Positions 1-6,813 of a DNA stretch of 18,501 bases are shown in pieces. Made by a program: the position numbers and the translations under genes. The notes under the pieces were generated by a model. That model was not told the origin of the DNA, ran no database searches, and saw only the letters and a program-made list of their open reading frames with translations. The DNA is from an uncultured Treponema sp. (GTDB taxonomy: Bacteria; Spirochaetota; Spirochaetia; Treponematales; Treponemataceae). Numbering within the stretch: position 1 is the first letter of the stretch; every line of letters begins with the position of its first letter. The stretch covers positions 1 through 18,501 of the forward strand of contig CALAUH010000255.1 in NCBI GenBank assembly GCA_937892225.1, given 5' to 3'.

Positions 1-258
1 GCCGCCCCAGATTGCATCAATCTTAGCCTGCTTTTCTTCTGCAAGGAGAACCTTGTGGGAGAATACAGCTCTGTTTCTCTTGTCATCAACCTTAGTTACT
101 CTAACTGTAAGTTCCTGGCCGATGAATTCTTCAGCGTTTTCAACGTACTTGTCGGAAAGCTGTGAAAGTGGAATAAAGCCGGAAACTTCCTTATATGCAG
201 CAATAACGCCACCATTAACCTGTCTAACAACTTTGACATTCAGAATAGTCTTGTTATC
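1..258 (-). other. S1 RNA-binding domain segment fused after the truncated phosphoglucomutase
   Basis: Residues about 283-367 of the frame carry the S1 (OB-fold) pattern: NGGVIAAYKEVSGFIPLSQL, then DKYVENAEEFIGQELTVRV, then a basic KVDDKRNR strand and a charged helix. This matches one repeat of ribosomal protein S1-like proteins, including the S1 tails fused to IspH in Clostridia. S1 domains bind single-stranded RNA and have no known place in a sugar phosphomutase. The segment continues past the window edge, so repeat number and parent protein cannot be judged. It is an S1 domain with good confidence; its link to the mutase is probably artificial. Confidence 0.7.
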
Positions 259-1101
259 AAGTGCTTCCTTGATTTCAGGGTTCGGATAAGGGCAGGTTGT
301 GAAGTTTCCGTCAGGATTTTCCTGTTCCTTAACAACAGTAACATCAGTAATGCCGATTCTTGAAAGAATTGTGCGGACAGGCTTGTTACCTGTGCCGTTA
401 AGCGGAGTATAAACAACTTTAAGACCGCTTGAAGCACACAAATCTGTGTTGATACCCTGAGCAAGAACGCTTTCAAAGTATCTGTCGATAACATTCTGAC
501 CGATATATTCGATAGAGCCGTTTGCTATGCAGTCATCGAAAGAAGCGATTTTGCAGTCACCGAAATAATCAAGTTCATTAATTTTGCTGAGAACGATTTC
601 AGCACCCTTGAGAGTAATCTGACAGCCGTCATCACCGTAAACCTTGTATCCGTTGTACTTTGCAGGGTTGTGGCTTGCGGTAACAACGATACCTGCCTGA
701 CATTTAAGTTCTCTTACAGCGAATGAGAGCATAGGAGTCGGCATAAGCTCACTATATATATATACCTTGATTCCGTTGGCAGCGAGAACTGACGCAGCAG
801 TTTTAGCAAAAACGTCGGACTTGATTCTGCTGTCGTAAGCGATAGCAACGCTTGGATTCTTGTATTCTTGATTAACGTAGTTGGCAAGACCTTGAGTAGC
901 ACGTCTGATAGTATAGATGTTCATTCGGTTAGTACCAGCACCGATGACACCTCTCAGACCGCCTGTACCGAATTCGAGATCACGATAGAATCTGTCCCTG
1001 ATAGCAGCCTCGTCGTTGACGATACCTGCAAGCTCGGTCTGAAGATCCGGATCTTCGTCAGCGTTTTTACACCAAAGGTTGTATAATTCAATTTCTGACA
1101 T
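1..1101 (-). CDS. Phosphoglucomutase N-terminal half running in frame into an S1 domain (partial; probable chimera)
   Basis: I translated the minus strand by hand: an uninterrupted frame of 367 codons from an ATG at 1101 to the window edge. Residues 1 to about 280 look like alpha-phosphoglucomutase/phosphomannomutase, the enzyme interconverting hexose 1- and 6-phosphates: FGTGGLRG at 44-51 and the phosphoserine loop TASHNP at 141-146 (Ser143). The family is normally about 560-580 aa, with a metal loop of the DPDCDR type after the conserved PYPNPEIKEA; here homology stops right after that motif (271-280). From about residue 283 the protein reads as an S1/OB RNA-binding domain. The start has a strong AGGAGG (1109-1114) and a TATAAT (1132-1137), unlike the weak signals elsewhere. 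Codons such as AAG, GAC and CTT are frequent, whereas neighbours prefer AAA and AT-ending codons. Style resembles Ruminococcus/Clostridia. Family calls are firm; that this is one natural gene is doubtful. Confidence 0.8.
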   Translation of the reverse strand, partial: MSEIELYNLWCKNADEDPDLQTELAGIVNDEAAIRDRFYRDLEFGTGGLRGVIGAGTNRMNIYTIRRATQGLANYVNQEYKNPSVAIAYDSRIKSDVFAKTAASVLAANGIKVYIYSELMPTPMLSFAVRELKCQAGIVVTASHNPAKYNGYKVYGDDGCQITLKGAEIVLSKINELDYFGDCKIASFDDCIANGSIEYIGQNVIDRYFESVLAQGINTDLCASSGLKVVYTPLNGTGNKPVRTILSRIGITDVTVVKEQENPDGNFTTCPYPNPEIKEALDNKTILNVKVVRQVNGGVIAAYKEVSGFIPLSQLSDKYVENAEEFIGQELTVRVTKVDDKRNRAVFSHKVLLAEEKQAKIDAIWGG

Positions 1102-1108
1102 AAGAAAG

Positions 1109-1137
1109 CCTCCTAAAAGAAATATAAAACTATTATA
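1109..1137 (-). promoter_or_regulatory. TATAAT -10 and AGGAGG ribosome binding site of the phosphoglucomutase frame
   Basis: On the minus strand TATAAT lies at 1137-1132 and AGGAGG at 1114-1109, seven bases before the ATG. Where a -35 should sit (about 1155-1160, N17) the strand reads GCTGAT, no match to TTGACA; that stretch is coding sequence of the broken kinase. A good -10 and SD with no -35 fits a sequence join just upstream of the -10. Confidence 0.6.
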
Positions 1138-1370
1138 CCATATTTTTTTTGAACATCAGCTTTTAAATCTGCATAACAGGTCTGCAAGCCTTCATGAATC
1201 TGAGAAAGTGGATAAGTCCAAATTCCATTATCCAAAGAATTTTCCCAAGTATAAGAACCACCTGCAATTGGTTCATATTTTTCATTAATCAAAACTGCTT
1301 TAATGCGAGTTGATCCAAATTCAATACCTAAAACTGCGTTTCCGCTTTCTATTAATTCTTTATTTTCCAT
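1113..1370 (-). pseudogene. FGGY-family carbohydrate kinase (xylulokinase/ribulokinase-like), N-terminal fragment
   Basis: The fragment encodes the first part of the FGGY sugar-kinase ATPase domain: the phosphate-binding strand LGIEFGSTRIKAVLI (about residues 14-28), followed by GGSYTWENSLDNGIWTYPL and a helix ending DLKADVQKKYG. Full-length members are about 490-540 aa and phosphorylate pentoses, pentuloses or polyols. Homology ends at the Gly codon at 1139-1137; six unrelated residues follow, then a TAG at 1115-1113 that lies inside the next gene's SD region. I chose the ATG at 1370 because AAAGGA (1385-1380) sits nine bases before it; an in-frame ATG at 1391 is possible but lacks a site. 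Base usage is AT-rich like the rest of the window, so this part appears native. It is either a real pseudogene or a gene cut by an assembly join. Confidence 0.7.
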
Positions 1371-1391
1371 TTTAGTAAATCCTTTAACCAT

Positions 1392-1397
1392 ATTATA
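1392..1397 (-). promoter_or_regulatory. -10 element of the FGGY kinase
   Basis: TATAAT on the minus strand, seven bases upstream of the AAAGGA site and 22 bases from the kinase ATG. The position for a -35 (about 1415-1420) falls inside a perfect palindrome. Confidence 0.4.
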
Positions 1398-1403
1398 GAT
1401 TAT

Positions 1404-1420
1404 TTTATTTATTAAATAAA
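1404..1420. promoter_or_regulatory. 17-bp perfect palindrome, candidate operator of the kinase
   Basis: TTTATTTA-T-TAAATAAA is an 8-bp perfect inverted repeat around a single central base. It overlaps the expected -35 of the kinase promoter in the 200-bp gap between divergent genes. From memory, ROK-type XylR repressors of pentose genes use AT-rich palindromes of similar shape, so a sugar-responsive operator is plausible. In such AT-rich DNA a chance palindrome is also possible. Confidence 0.35.
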
Positions 1421-1558
1421 GGTTATATTTTATTGATTTTGTTTGAATAATTTACGATTTTTCTTAGTAATTGAAAAAGCACGTAATCTTAGTAAAATCA
1501 TTTTGAATAGTCAGGAAAATAAAAATAAAAATTTCTTTAAAATGAAATTGATATAAGT

Positions 1559-1564
1559 TATACT
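1559..1564 (+). promoter_or_regulatory. -10 element placed for a leaderless start of the serine hydrolase
   Basis: TATACT ends six bases before the ATG at 1571, so transcription would begin at or next to the start codon. No Shine-Dalgarno sequence is visible, and no good -35 is seen (TTTAAA at 1536-1541 is weak). Confidence 0.4.
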
Positions 1565-1570
1565 GATTTT

Positions 1571-2749
1571 ATGAATCATAATCATTTATTAAACATTCAA
1601 AAAGCATTAGATAATTCATTTTTACAAAAAGAAGTTGCAGGTGTAAATTGTCTTGTAATTAAAGATGGTAAAGAAATTGGTTACTGGCAAACTGGTTTTA
1701 GAAATGTAAAAGAAAAAGAGATTTATTCACGTAATACAATTGTGCGTTTATATTCAATGTCAAAACCAATTACAAGTGTTGCAGCTTTAATTTTAATAGA
1801 AAAAGGCATGCTTGATATTGCTGCAGAAGTTCAGTCGATTCTTCCTGAATATAAAGACTTACAGTTTATAAAAAATGGTAAAGTTGAAAAAGTAACTCGT
1901 CCTTTGTTAGTTCAAGATTTATTGAATATGACAAGTGGTTATACTTATGGAGGGGTCGGAACTATTGGATTAGAAAAAACATCCCAAATTTTAAATGAAT
2001 TAAATAATGATGTTTTAAATGATTGTAAAATTACTACAAGAGAAGTTGCTAAAAAACTTGCTTGTGTTCCACTTGAATTTGAACCTGGAAGCGATTATCA
2101 ATACGGACTTTCTGCAGATATTTTGGGGGCTGTAATAGAAGTTGTTTCTGGCATGAAGTTCAGTGATTTTCTTAAAAAAGAAATTTTTATCCCTCTGGAA
2201 ATGACAGAAACAGATTTTTATGTTCACGACGAAAATCTTTCAAGATTATCAAATGTATATAGATGTCAGAAAAATAAAGACTTTGAACTTTTTGAAAATC
2301 CAAATCTTGGTATTCAACCTTTTATGAATAAAAAACCGTCCTTTGAATCTGGTGGAGCAGGGCTTTGTTCTACAATCGATGATTATTCAAAATTTTGTAT
2401 GATGCTTGTTAATAAAGGCATCTATAACGGAAAACGTATCTTGCAGGAAAAAACAGTTGAATATATTACAAATGCAAAACTTAAAAAAGATTTACAGCTT
2501 TGTTTTGACAGAAAAATGCCACATCTTGCAGGTTATACTTATGCAAATTTATTTAGAGTTGCAGTTGATAAAGAAACTTGCAATGTAATCACAGAAAATA
2601 AAGAATTTGGCTGGGATGGCTGGCTTGGTCCTTATATGTCTTTGGATTTAAAAAATAATCTTGTTGTAGTAATGACAATGCAAAAAACAGATAGTGGAAC
2701 CTGGGATTTAACTCGTAAAGTAAAAAACATAATTTACTCATCGTTATAA
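1571..2749 (+). CDS. Beta-lactamase-fold serine hydrolase (class C/EstB-like esterase)
   Basis: This 392-residue protein belongs to the serine beta-lactamase/DD-peptidase superfamily. The nucleophile motif S-x-x-K is S62-M-S-K65 in RLYSMSKPITS, followed by the family helix AALILIEKGMLDI. The second motif is Y178-G-L-S in DYQYGLSADILGAVIEV, where true class C enzymes have Y-x-N; the Y-x-x-S form resembles EstB-type esterases. GWDGWLGPYM near residue 350 lies where the third motif belongs. There is no signal peptide or lipobox, so it is probably cytoplasmic, which argues against cell-wall or antibiotic substrates. It more likely cleaves an ester or small peptide. It stands alone, divergent from the kinase fragment, with 69 bases before rpoZ. 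The family is sure; the substrate is unknown. Confidence 0.85.
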   Translation: MNHNHLLNIQKALDNSFLQKEVAGVNCLVIKDGKEIGYWQTGFRNVKEKEIYSRNTIVRLYSMSKPITSVAALILIEKGMLDIAAEVQSILPEYKDLQFIKNGKVEKVTRPLLVQDLLNMTSGYTYGGVGTIGLEKTSQILNELNNDVLNDCKITTREVAKKLACVPLEFEPGSDYQYGLSADILGAVIEVVSGMKFSDFLKKEIFIPLEMTETDFYVHDENLSRLSNVYRCQKNKDFELFENPNLGIQPFMNKKPSFESGGAGLCSTIDDYSKFCMMLVNKGIYNGKRILQEKTVEYITNAKLKKDLQLCFDRKMPHLAGYTYANLFRVAVDKETCNVITENKEFGWDGWLGPYMSLDLKNNLVVVMTMQKTDSGTWDLTRKVKNIIYSSL

Positions 2750-2757
2750 GTTTGTAA

Positions 2758-2791
2758 TTGACATTAATCTTTTATACTATTAAAATATAAT
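2758..2791 (+). promoter_or_regulatory. Promoter of the rpoZ-miaA unit
   Basis: A perfect TTGACA (2758-2763) is followed after 17 bases by TAAAAT (2781-2786), overlapping a TATAAT (2786-2791) that would need 22-base spacing. A GGGAG ribosome site follows, eight bases before the rpoZ ATG. It is the most canonical sigma-70 promoter in the window. Confidence 0.55.
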
Positions 2792-2818
2792 AATATTAAG
2801 ATTATTTGGGAGTTCAGG

Positions 2819-3016
2819 ATGATTTTTCCATTAGAACAATTAGTAGAATTCAACGAAAATATTTATGAAATTACAGTAGCTGCAAGTCGTCGTGCTTATC
2901 AGATGGCTAAAGTAGAAGATCCAGAAATTAATCAGAATTATGGAAAAGTTGTTTGTGTTGCTGCACGTCAACTTTTTACAAAAAGCGTAAATTACCGTAT
3001 TGAAGACAAAAAATAA
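2819..3016 (+). CDS. rpoZ: DNA-directed RNA polymerase subunit omega
   Basis: This 65-residue protein has the features of RNA polymerase omega: an N-terminal PLEQLVEF, then the conserved helix EITVAASRRAYQMA (compare VAAKRARQI in other bacteria), and a second helical part GKVVCVAARQLFTK. Omega wraps the C-terminal end of beta-prime and helps its folding and assembly. The short length fits spirochaete forms, which lack the acidic C-terminal tail. The start is supported by TTGGGAG, eight bases upstream. The final codons overlap the start of miaA by 17 bases, so the two are co-transcribed and probably translationally coupled. The assignment rests on the short helix motif and the position before miaA. 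Confidence 0.8.
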   Translation: MIFPLEQLVEFNENIYEITVAASRRAYQMAKVEDPEINQNYGKVVCVAARQLFTKSVNYRIEDKK

Positions 3017-3941
3017 AATTCCAGTAATTGTAATTTTTGCTCCAACGGCATCAGGAAAGACTGCTTTGACAAAAGAATTATTTTCTAAGTCAGGCAGTCA
3101 TTTTATTTTAAATGCAGAAATCATCAGTGCGGATTCACAGTCTGTTTATAAACTGATGGATATTGGAACTGCAAAACCAGATAAATCTTTATTACAAGAA
3201 ATTCCACATCATCTTATTGATATATTGACTCCCGACCAGCAGTTTAATGTTTCTGATTTTGTTGATTTAGCAGACGAAGCTTGTAAAAATATAATTGAAA
3301 AAAATAAAATTCCTGTTGTATGTGGCGGTACAGGTTTTTATTTAAGGAATTTCCTTTTTGGAGTTCCTCCAACACCAGTTAGTGATGAAAAACTTCGTGA
3401 AGAATTAAAACAGAGAATACAATCAGAAGGAAATATAAAATTATACGAAGAATTAAAAAAAATTGATCCAGAGAGTGCTCAAAAAATTCATGTTAATGAT
3501 TCATATAGAATCTGTCGTGCTTTGGAAGTGTTTTATTTAAGCGGTAAGACACGTACAAGTTTTAAGGTAGAACAAAAATTCAGAGATAATTATGATTTTA
3601 ATTTTATTGTTTTGAATCCTCCTCGAGAAGTTTTATATCAGAGAATAAAAGACCGTGTAGATATTATGATTAAAGACGGTCTGGAAAATGAAGTTAATGA
3701 ATTAATAAAATCTGGATATACAAAAGATTCTCCCGGTTTAAAAGCAATTGGTTATAGCGAATGGTTTAAATCATCAGATAGAGAAGAAATTATTCAGATG
3801 ATTAAACATGACAGCTGTAAATATGCAAAAAAGCAATATACTTATATACGGGATATTTCTGGAAGTACAATTATTGAGTATTCAGGTATACAGGATATTC
3901 AAAAAGTAATTGATGTTATAAAGACTAAAACTATTGACTAA
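3000..3941 (+). CDS. miaA: tRNA dimethylallyltransferase
   Basis: MiaA transfers a dimethylallyl group from DMAPP to N6 of adenosine 37 in tRNAs reading codons that begin with U, the first step to ms2i6A. At 313 aa it is full length. Visible motifs: the P-loop APTASGKT (residues 14-21, with Ala for the usual first Gly), the catalytic and tRNA-contact loop ADSQSVYKLMDIGTAKP (44-60), CGGTGFYLRNFLFG, and the C-terminal PGLKAIGYSEW followed by KKQYTYIRD. The start is TTG at 3000, inside the end of rpoZ; no ATG exists before the P-loop and no SD is seen, which points to coupling with rpoZ translation. Its substrate DMAPP comes from the pathway that begins with Dxs, encoded just downstream. Confidence 0.95.
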   Translation: MKTKNKIPVIVIFAPTASGKTALTKELFSKSGSHFILNAEIISADSQSVYKLMDIGTAKPDKSLLQEIPHHLIDILTPDQQFNVSDFVDLADEACKNIIEKNKIPVVCGGTGFYLRNFLFGVPPTPVSDEKLREELKQRIQSEGNIKLYEELKKIDPESAQKIHVNDSYRICRALEVFYLSGKTRTSFKVEQKFRDNYDFNFIVLNPPREVLYQRIKDRVDIMIKDGLENEVNELIKSGYTKDSPGLKAIGYSEWFKSSDREEIIQMIKHDSCKYAKKQYTYIRDISGSTIIEYSGIQDIQKVIDVIKTKTID

Positions 3942-3992
3942 AAGCGTTATTTTTGCAATAATAACAAGACTTTATAAAGTAGGAGTGCCATC

Positions 3993-4082
3993 GTGCCTTG
4001 TGGTAAGAAAAGAAAGCGCCAGAAGATGGCGACACATAAGCGAAAGAAGATGCTTAGACGTAATCGACATAAGAGCAAGTAG
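3993..4082 (+). CDS. Small ribosomal protein bS22 (AURKAIP1/COX24 domain)
   Basis: A 29-residue, extremely basic peptide (15 Lys/Arg) starts with GTG, seven bases after AGGAG (3981-3985), and ends TAG. It begins MPCGKKRKRQKMATHKRKKM and ends in an Arg/Lys/His-rich tail. This is the AURKAIP1/COX24 (mitochondrial mS38-like) pattern widely annotated in spirochaetes. Related small-subunit peptides, named bS22, have been seen in mycobacterial and Borreliella ribosome structures near the decoding region; that is recalled knowledge. Codons are richer in G+C (CGC, GCG, AAG) than the neighbours, as expected of a highly expressed ribosomal gene. It lies 51 bases after miaA and 29 bases before a strong terminator. 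Function as a ribosomal protein is inferred from family. Confidence 0.85.
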   Translation: MPCGKKRKRQKMATHKRKKMLRRNRHKSK

Positions 4083-4111
4083 TCTTTTAGTCGAACGCTT
4101 GTGTTTCAGAT

Positions 4112-4142
4112 AAGACCGCGATTAATTCGCGGTCTTTTTTTT
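4112..4142 (+). terminator. Rho-independent terminator after bS22
   Basis: A 9-bp perfect stem AAGACCGCG / CGCGGTCTT (4112-4120 and 4128-4136) with loop ATTAATT is followed by a T-run to 4142. It ends two bases before the first possible dxs ATG. It closes the rpoZ-miaA-bS22 unit and may also restrict read-through into dxs. Confidence 0.9.
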
Positions 4143-4144
4143 CA

Positions 4145-6016
4145 ATGGTAAAATATATGCTTGAAAATATCCATTCACCATCTGACATAAAAAAATATTC
4201 TCAAAAAGAACTGACTCAATTAGCAGGTGAAATTCGAGAAACTATTATTGATGTAGTAGGTCATAATGGTGGTCATTTAGCAAGTAATTTAGGTGTAGTT
4301 GAATTAACAATCGCTTTACACAGAGTTTTTGACAGTCCAAATGATGCATTAGTCTGGGATGTAAGTCATCAGTGTTATCCTCATAAATTACTTACAGGCA
4401 GATATAATGAATTTAAAACTTTAAGAACAAAAGATGGAATTTCTGGTTTTACAAATAAAAACGAAAGTGAACATGATTATTTTATCACCGGACATTCTTC
4501 TACATCAATTTCTTCTGCATTAGGTTTATTGACTGCATGGAATCTTGAAAATAAAAAAAATAAAGTTGTAGCAATTATCGGTGATGGTGCACTTACTGGT
4601 GGAATGGCTTTTGAAGCTCTTTCTCACGCCGGACAATTATGTAATAATTTAATCGTTGTTTTAAATGATAATCAGATGTCTATTGATCATAATACTGGTT
4701 CTATTTCAAGATATTTAAGCCGTTTAACAATGACATCAAGATATCAGACTTTTAGAAACAGAGTTGATAAAATCATAGATAAAATTCCACTTTATGGTAA
4801 ACATTTAGAAAAAGTTATTTTCAGGGTAAAACGTTCTTTAAAAGGTTTATTGTTAACTAATAATCTTTTTACTGATTTAGGATTTGAATATGTTGGACCT
4901 TTAGACGGACATAATGAATTAAGCATGGAACGTGTTTTTAAGAAAGTAAAAAAACTTCATCGTCCTGTTGTAGTTCATGTTGTTACAAAAAAAGGAAAAG
5001 GATATAGTCCGGCAGAAAATAATCCTGAATTATTTCATGGTATTGGTCCGTTTCAGACAAGTGACGGTAAAGTTGAAAAATTCGATACTTTAAGTTTTAC
5101 AGAATGCTTTAGTCAGGCGATGGTTGAACAGGCAGATAAAAATGAAAAAATCGCCGGTATTACAGCTGCAATGGCTAAAGGAACAGGTCTTGCAAGTTTT
5201 TCCAGAAAATATCCTGAAAGATTTTTTGATGTTGGAATTGCAGAACAGCATGCAGTAACTTTTGCAGGAGGACTTGCAGAAGGTGGATTAATACCTGTTG
5301 TTTGCATTTACTCAACTTTTATTCAGCGTGCTGTAGATCAGATAATTCATGATGTAAGTTTACAAAAATCACACGTAATATTTATGTTAGACAGAGCAGG
5401 TGCTGTTCCAAATGACGGTGTAACACATCAGGGGATTTTTGATATTTCGTTATTCAGACCAGTTCCTGATTTATATATTTTAAGTCCGTCAACTGCACTG
5501 GATTTAAAACTTTTATTTGAATGGGCAATTAATTTTGATAAACCGGTTGTAATCCGTTATCCTAAAAAATCTTGTCCTGAAGAAATAAAAGAAATTTCAT
5601 CAACTAAAATTGTTGAAGGAAGAGGTGTCTTAGTAAAATCATCTTTAGAAAATAAAAAAAGAATTTTAGTTGTCAGCACAGGCGGAATGTACAGTGAAGT
5701 TCAAAAAGCTGTTGATTCAGTAAACAATATTCCTTGTGATATTTATTTACTGCGTTTTATTAAACCTTTTGATTTCAAGTATTTCTTAAAAATTGCCGGT
5801 GATTATTATGGTATTTTATTTGTAGAAGATGGAATTAAAATTGGCGGTATTAGTGAATATATAGTATCATTACTTAATGATAAAAATATTATGAATACAA
5901 AGATTCTTGCTTTTGAAGACAAGTATTATGAACATGGAACAAGAGATGAATTATTACAGGAAGCAGGATTATCTACAAATCACATTGTTAAACAGATTAA
6001 AGAGTGTTATAAATAG
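4145..6016 (+). CDS. dxs: 1-deoxy-D-xylulose-5-phosphate synthase
   Basis: Dxs joins pyruvate and glyceraldehyde 3-phosphate, using thiamine diphosphate (TPP), to start the MEP isoprenoid pathway. The 623-aa length is normal. Motifs in order: GHNGGHLASNLGVVELTIAL (39-58), DVSHQCYPHKLLTGR (72-86), the TPP/Mg site GDGALTGGMAFEAL from 146 closing with NDNQMSID (174-181), GPLDGHN, the catalytic Glu367 in GIAEQHAVTFAGGLA, YSTFIQRAVDQI, and DRAGAVPNDGVTHQG (416-430). The ATG at 4145 directly follows the terminator T-run; an in-frame ATG at 4157 gives MLENIHSP, closer to the usual family start. Neither has a visible SD. It is followed after seven bases by folP, starting a long plus-strand run. Confidence 0.97.
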   Translation: MVKYMLENIHSPSDIKKYSQKELTQLAGEIRETIIDVVGHNGGHLASNLGVVELTIALHRVFDSPNDALVWDVSHQCYPHKLLTGRYNEFKTLRTKDGISGFTNKNESEHDYFITGHSSTSISSALGLLTAWNLENKKNKVVAIIGDGALTGGMAFEALSHAGQLCNNLIVVLNDNQMSIDHNTGSISRYLSRLTMTSRYQTFRNRVDKIIDKIPLYGKHLEKVIFRVKRSLKGLLLTNNLFTDLGFEYVGPLDGHNELSMERVFKKVKKLHRPVVVHVVTKKGKGYSPAENNPELFHGIGPFQTSDGKVEKFDTLSFTECFSQAMVEQADKNEKIAGITAAMAKGTGLASFSRKYPERFFDVGIAEQHAVTFAGGLAEGGLIPVVCIYSTFIQRAVDQIIHDVSLQKSHVIFMLDRAGAVPNDGVTHQGIFDISLFRPVPDLYILSPSTALDLKLLFEWAINFDKPVVIRYPKKSCPEEIKEISSTKIVEGRGVLVKSSLENKKRILVVSTGGMYSEVQKAVDSVNNIPCDIYLLRFIKPFDFKYFLKIAGDYYGILFVEDGIKIGGISEYIVSLLNDKNIMNTKILAFEDKYYEHGTRDELLQEAGLSTNHIVKQIKECYK

Positions 6017-6023
6017 GTAACAG

Positions 6024-6803
6024 ATGATATCACTGAATGCAGGAAATAAAATTATAACCACCCAACGTCCTTCTTTTATAATGGGAATCTTGAATGTAAC
6101 ACCAGATTCTTTTTATAAAGAGAGCAGAGGATTTGTAGAAAGGGCATTACAGTTAATCGATGAAGGTGCAGATATTCTTGATATAGGCGCTGAATCTACA
6201 AGACCAGGTTTTACAGAAGTTCCAGTTGATGAAGAAATTTCACGTTTAATTCCAGTTTTAAGTGAGATAAGAAAACATTCAGATATTCCGATTTCAATTG
6301 ATACAAGAAAAGCGAAAGTTTTACAGGAAGCCGTTAAATATAACATCAATTTTTTTAATGATGTATCTTGTTTTGAATATGATTATGACAGTTTAAAAAT
6401 AGCAAGAGATAATAATCTTTCTGTAATCATAATGAATGATAAAAACGGTAATACAAAGCAGACAAGAAAATATTTAAAATCAAAAATCAAATTCGCAATA
6501 AAAAACGGAATAAAAAAAGAAAAAATTATTTTAGATCCAGGCATTGGTTTTAATAAATCATTTGAAGAAAATATTGATTTAATAAAAAGCGGTTCTAAAA
6601 TCGGTAAAAATTATCCTGTTTTAATGGCTTTATCCAGAAAAAGATGTATTGGACAAATGACAAATACAGAAGTAGAAGACAGACTTGCCGGAACGCTTAC
6701 TGCAAATATAATTTCTATAATTAATGGTGTAAAAATCGTAAGAGTTCATGATGTAAAAGAAACTTTATATAGTTTGGATGTATTAAAAACTATTCTTAGT
6801 TGA
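6024..6803 (+). CDS. folP: Dihydropteroate synthase
   Basis: FolP condenses p-aminobenzoate with hydroxymethyl-dihydropterin diphosphate to give dihydropteroate, the sulfonamide target in folate synthesis. At 259 aa it is slightly short but complete. It shows the signature GILNVTPDSF (21-30), DILDIGAESTRPG (50-62), ISIDTRKAKVL, NDVSCFEYD, ILDPGIGF, the pterin/phosphate-binding ALSRKRCIG and a C-terminal IVRVHDV. All strands of the TIM-barrel active site can be placed. It lies seven bases after dxs with only a weak AGGT upstream, and 25 bases before cdaA. A folP-cdaA pairing is common in several bacterial phyla. Confidence 0.95.
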   Translation: MISLNAGNKIITTQRPSFIMGILNVTPDSFYKESRGFVERALQLIDEGADILDIGAESTRPGFTEVPVDEEISRLIPVLSEIRKHSDIPISIDTRKAKVLQEAVKYNINFFNDVSCFEYDYDSLKIARDNNLSVIIMNDKNGNTKQTRKYLKSKIKFAIKNGIKKEKIILDPGIGFNKSFEENIDLIKSGSKIGKNYPVLMALSRKRCIGQMTNTEVEDRLAGTLTANIISIINGVKIVRVHDVKETLYSLDVLKTILS

Positions 6804-6813
6804 TTATATATGA

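Noticed and set aside
751..766. Alternating TA run as a possible microsatellite
   Set aside because: Only about 13 bases, and it codes for Tyr-Ile codons of the mutase in frame.
240..902. Minus-strand open frames of 62-84 residues (714-902, 240-494)
   Set aside because: Out of frame with the long mutase-S1 reading frame that I translated without a stop through the region.
1079..1288. Plus-strand 69-residue open frame over the kinase fragment
   Set aside because: Opposite strand to a recognisable FGGY kinase; no start signals or homology.
3944..3966. GTTATT...AATAAC inverted repeat before bS22 as a terminator of miaA
   Set aside because: All A/T stem with no T-run; too weak, and bS22 follows closely as part of the unit.
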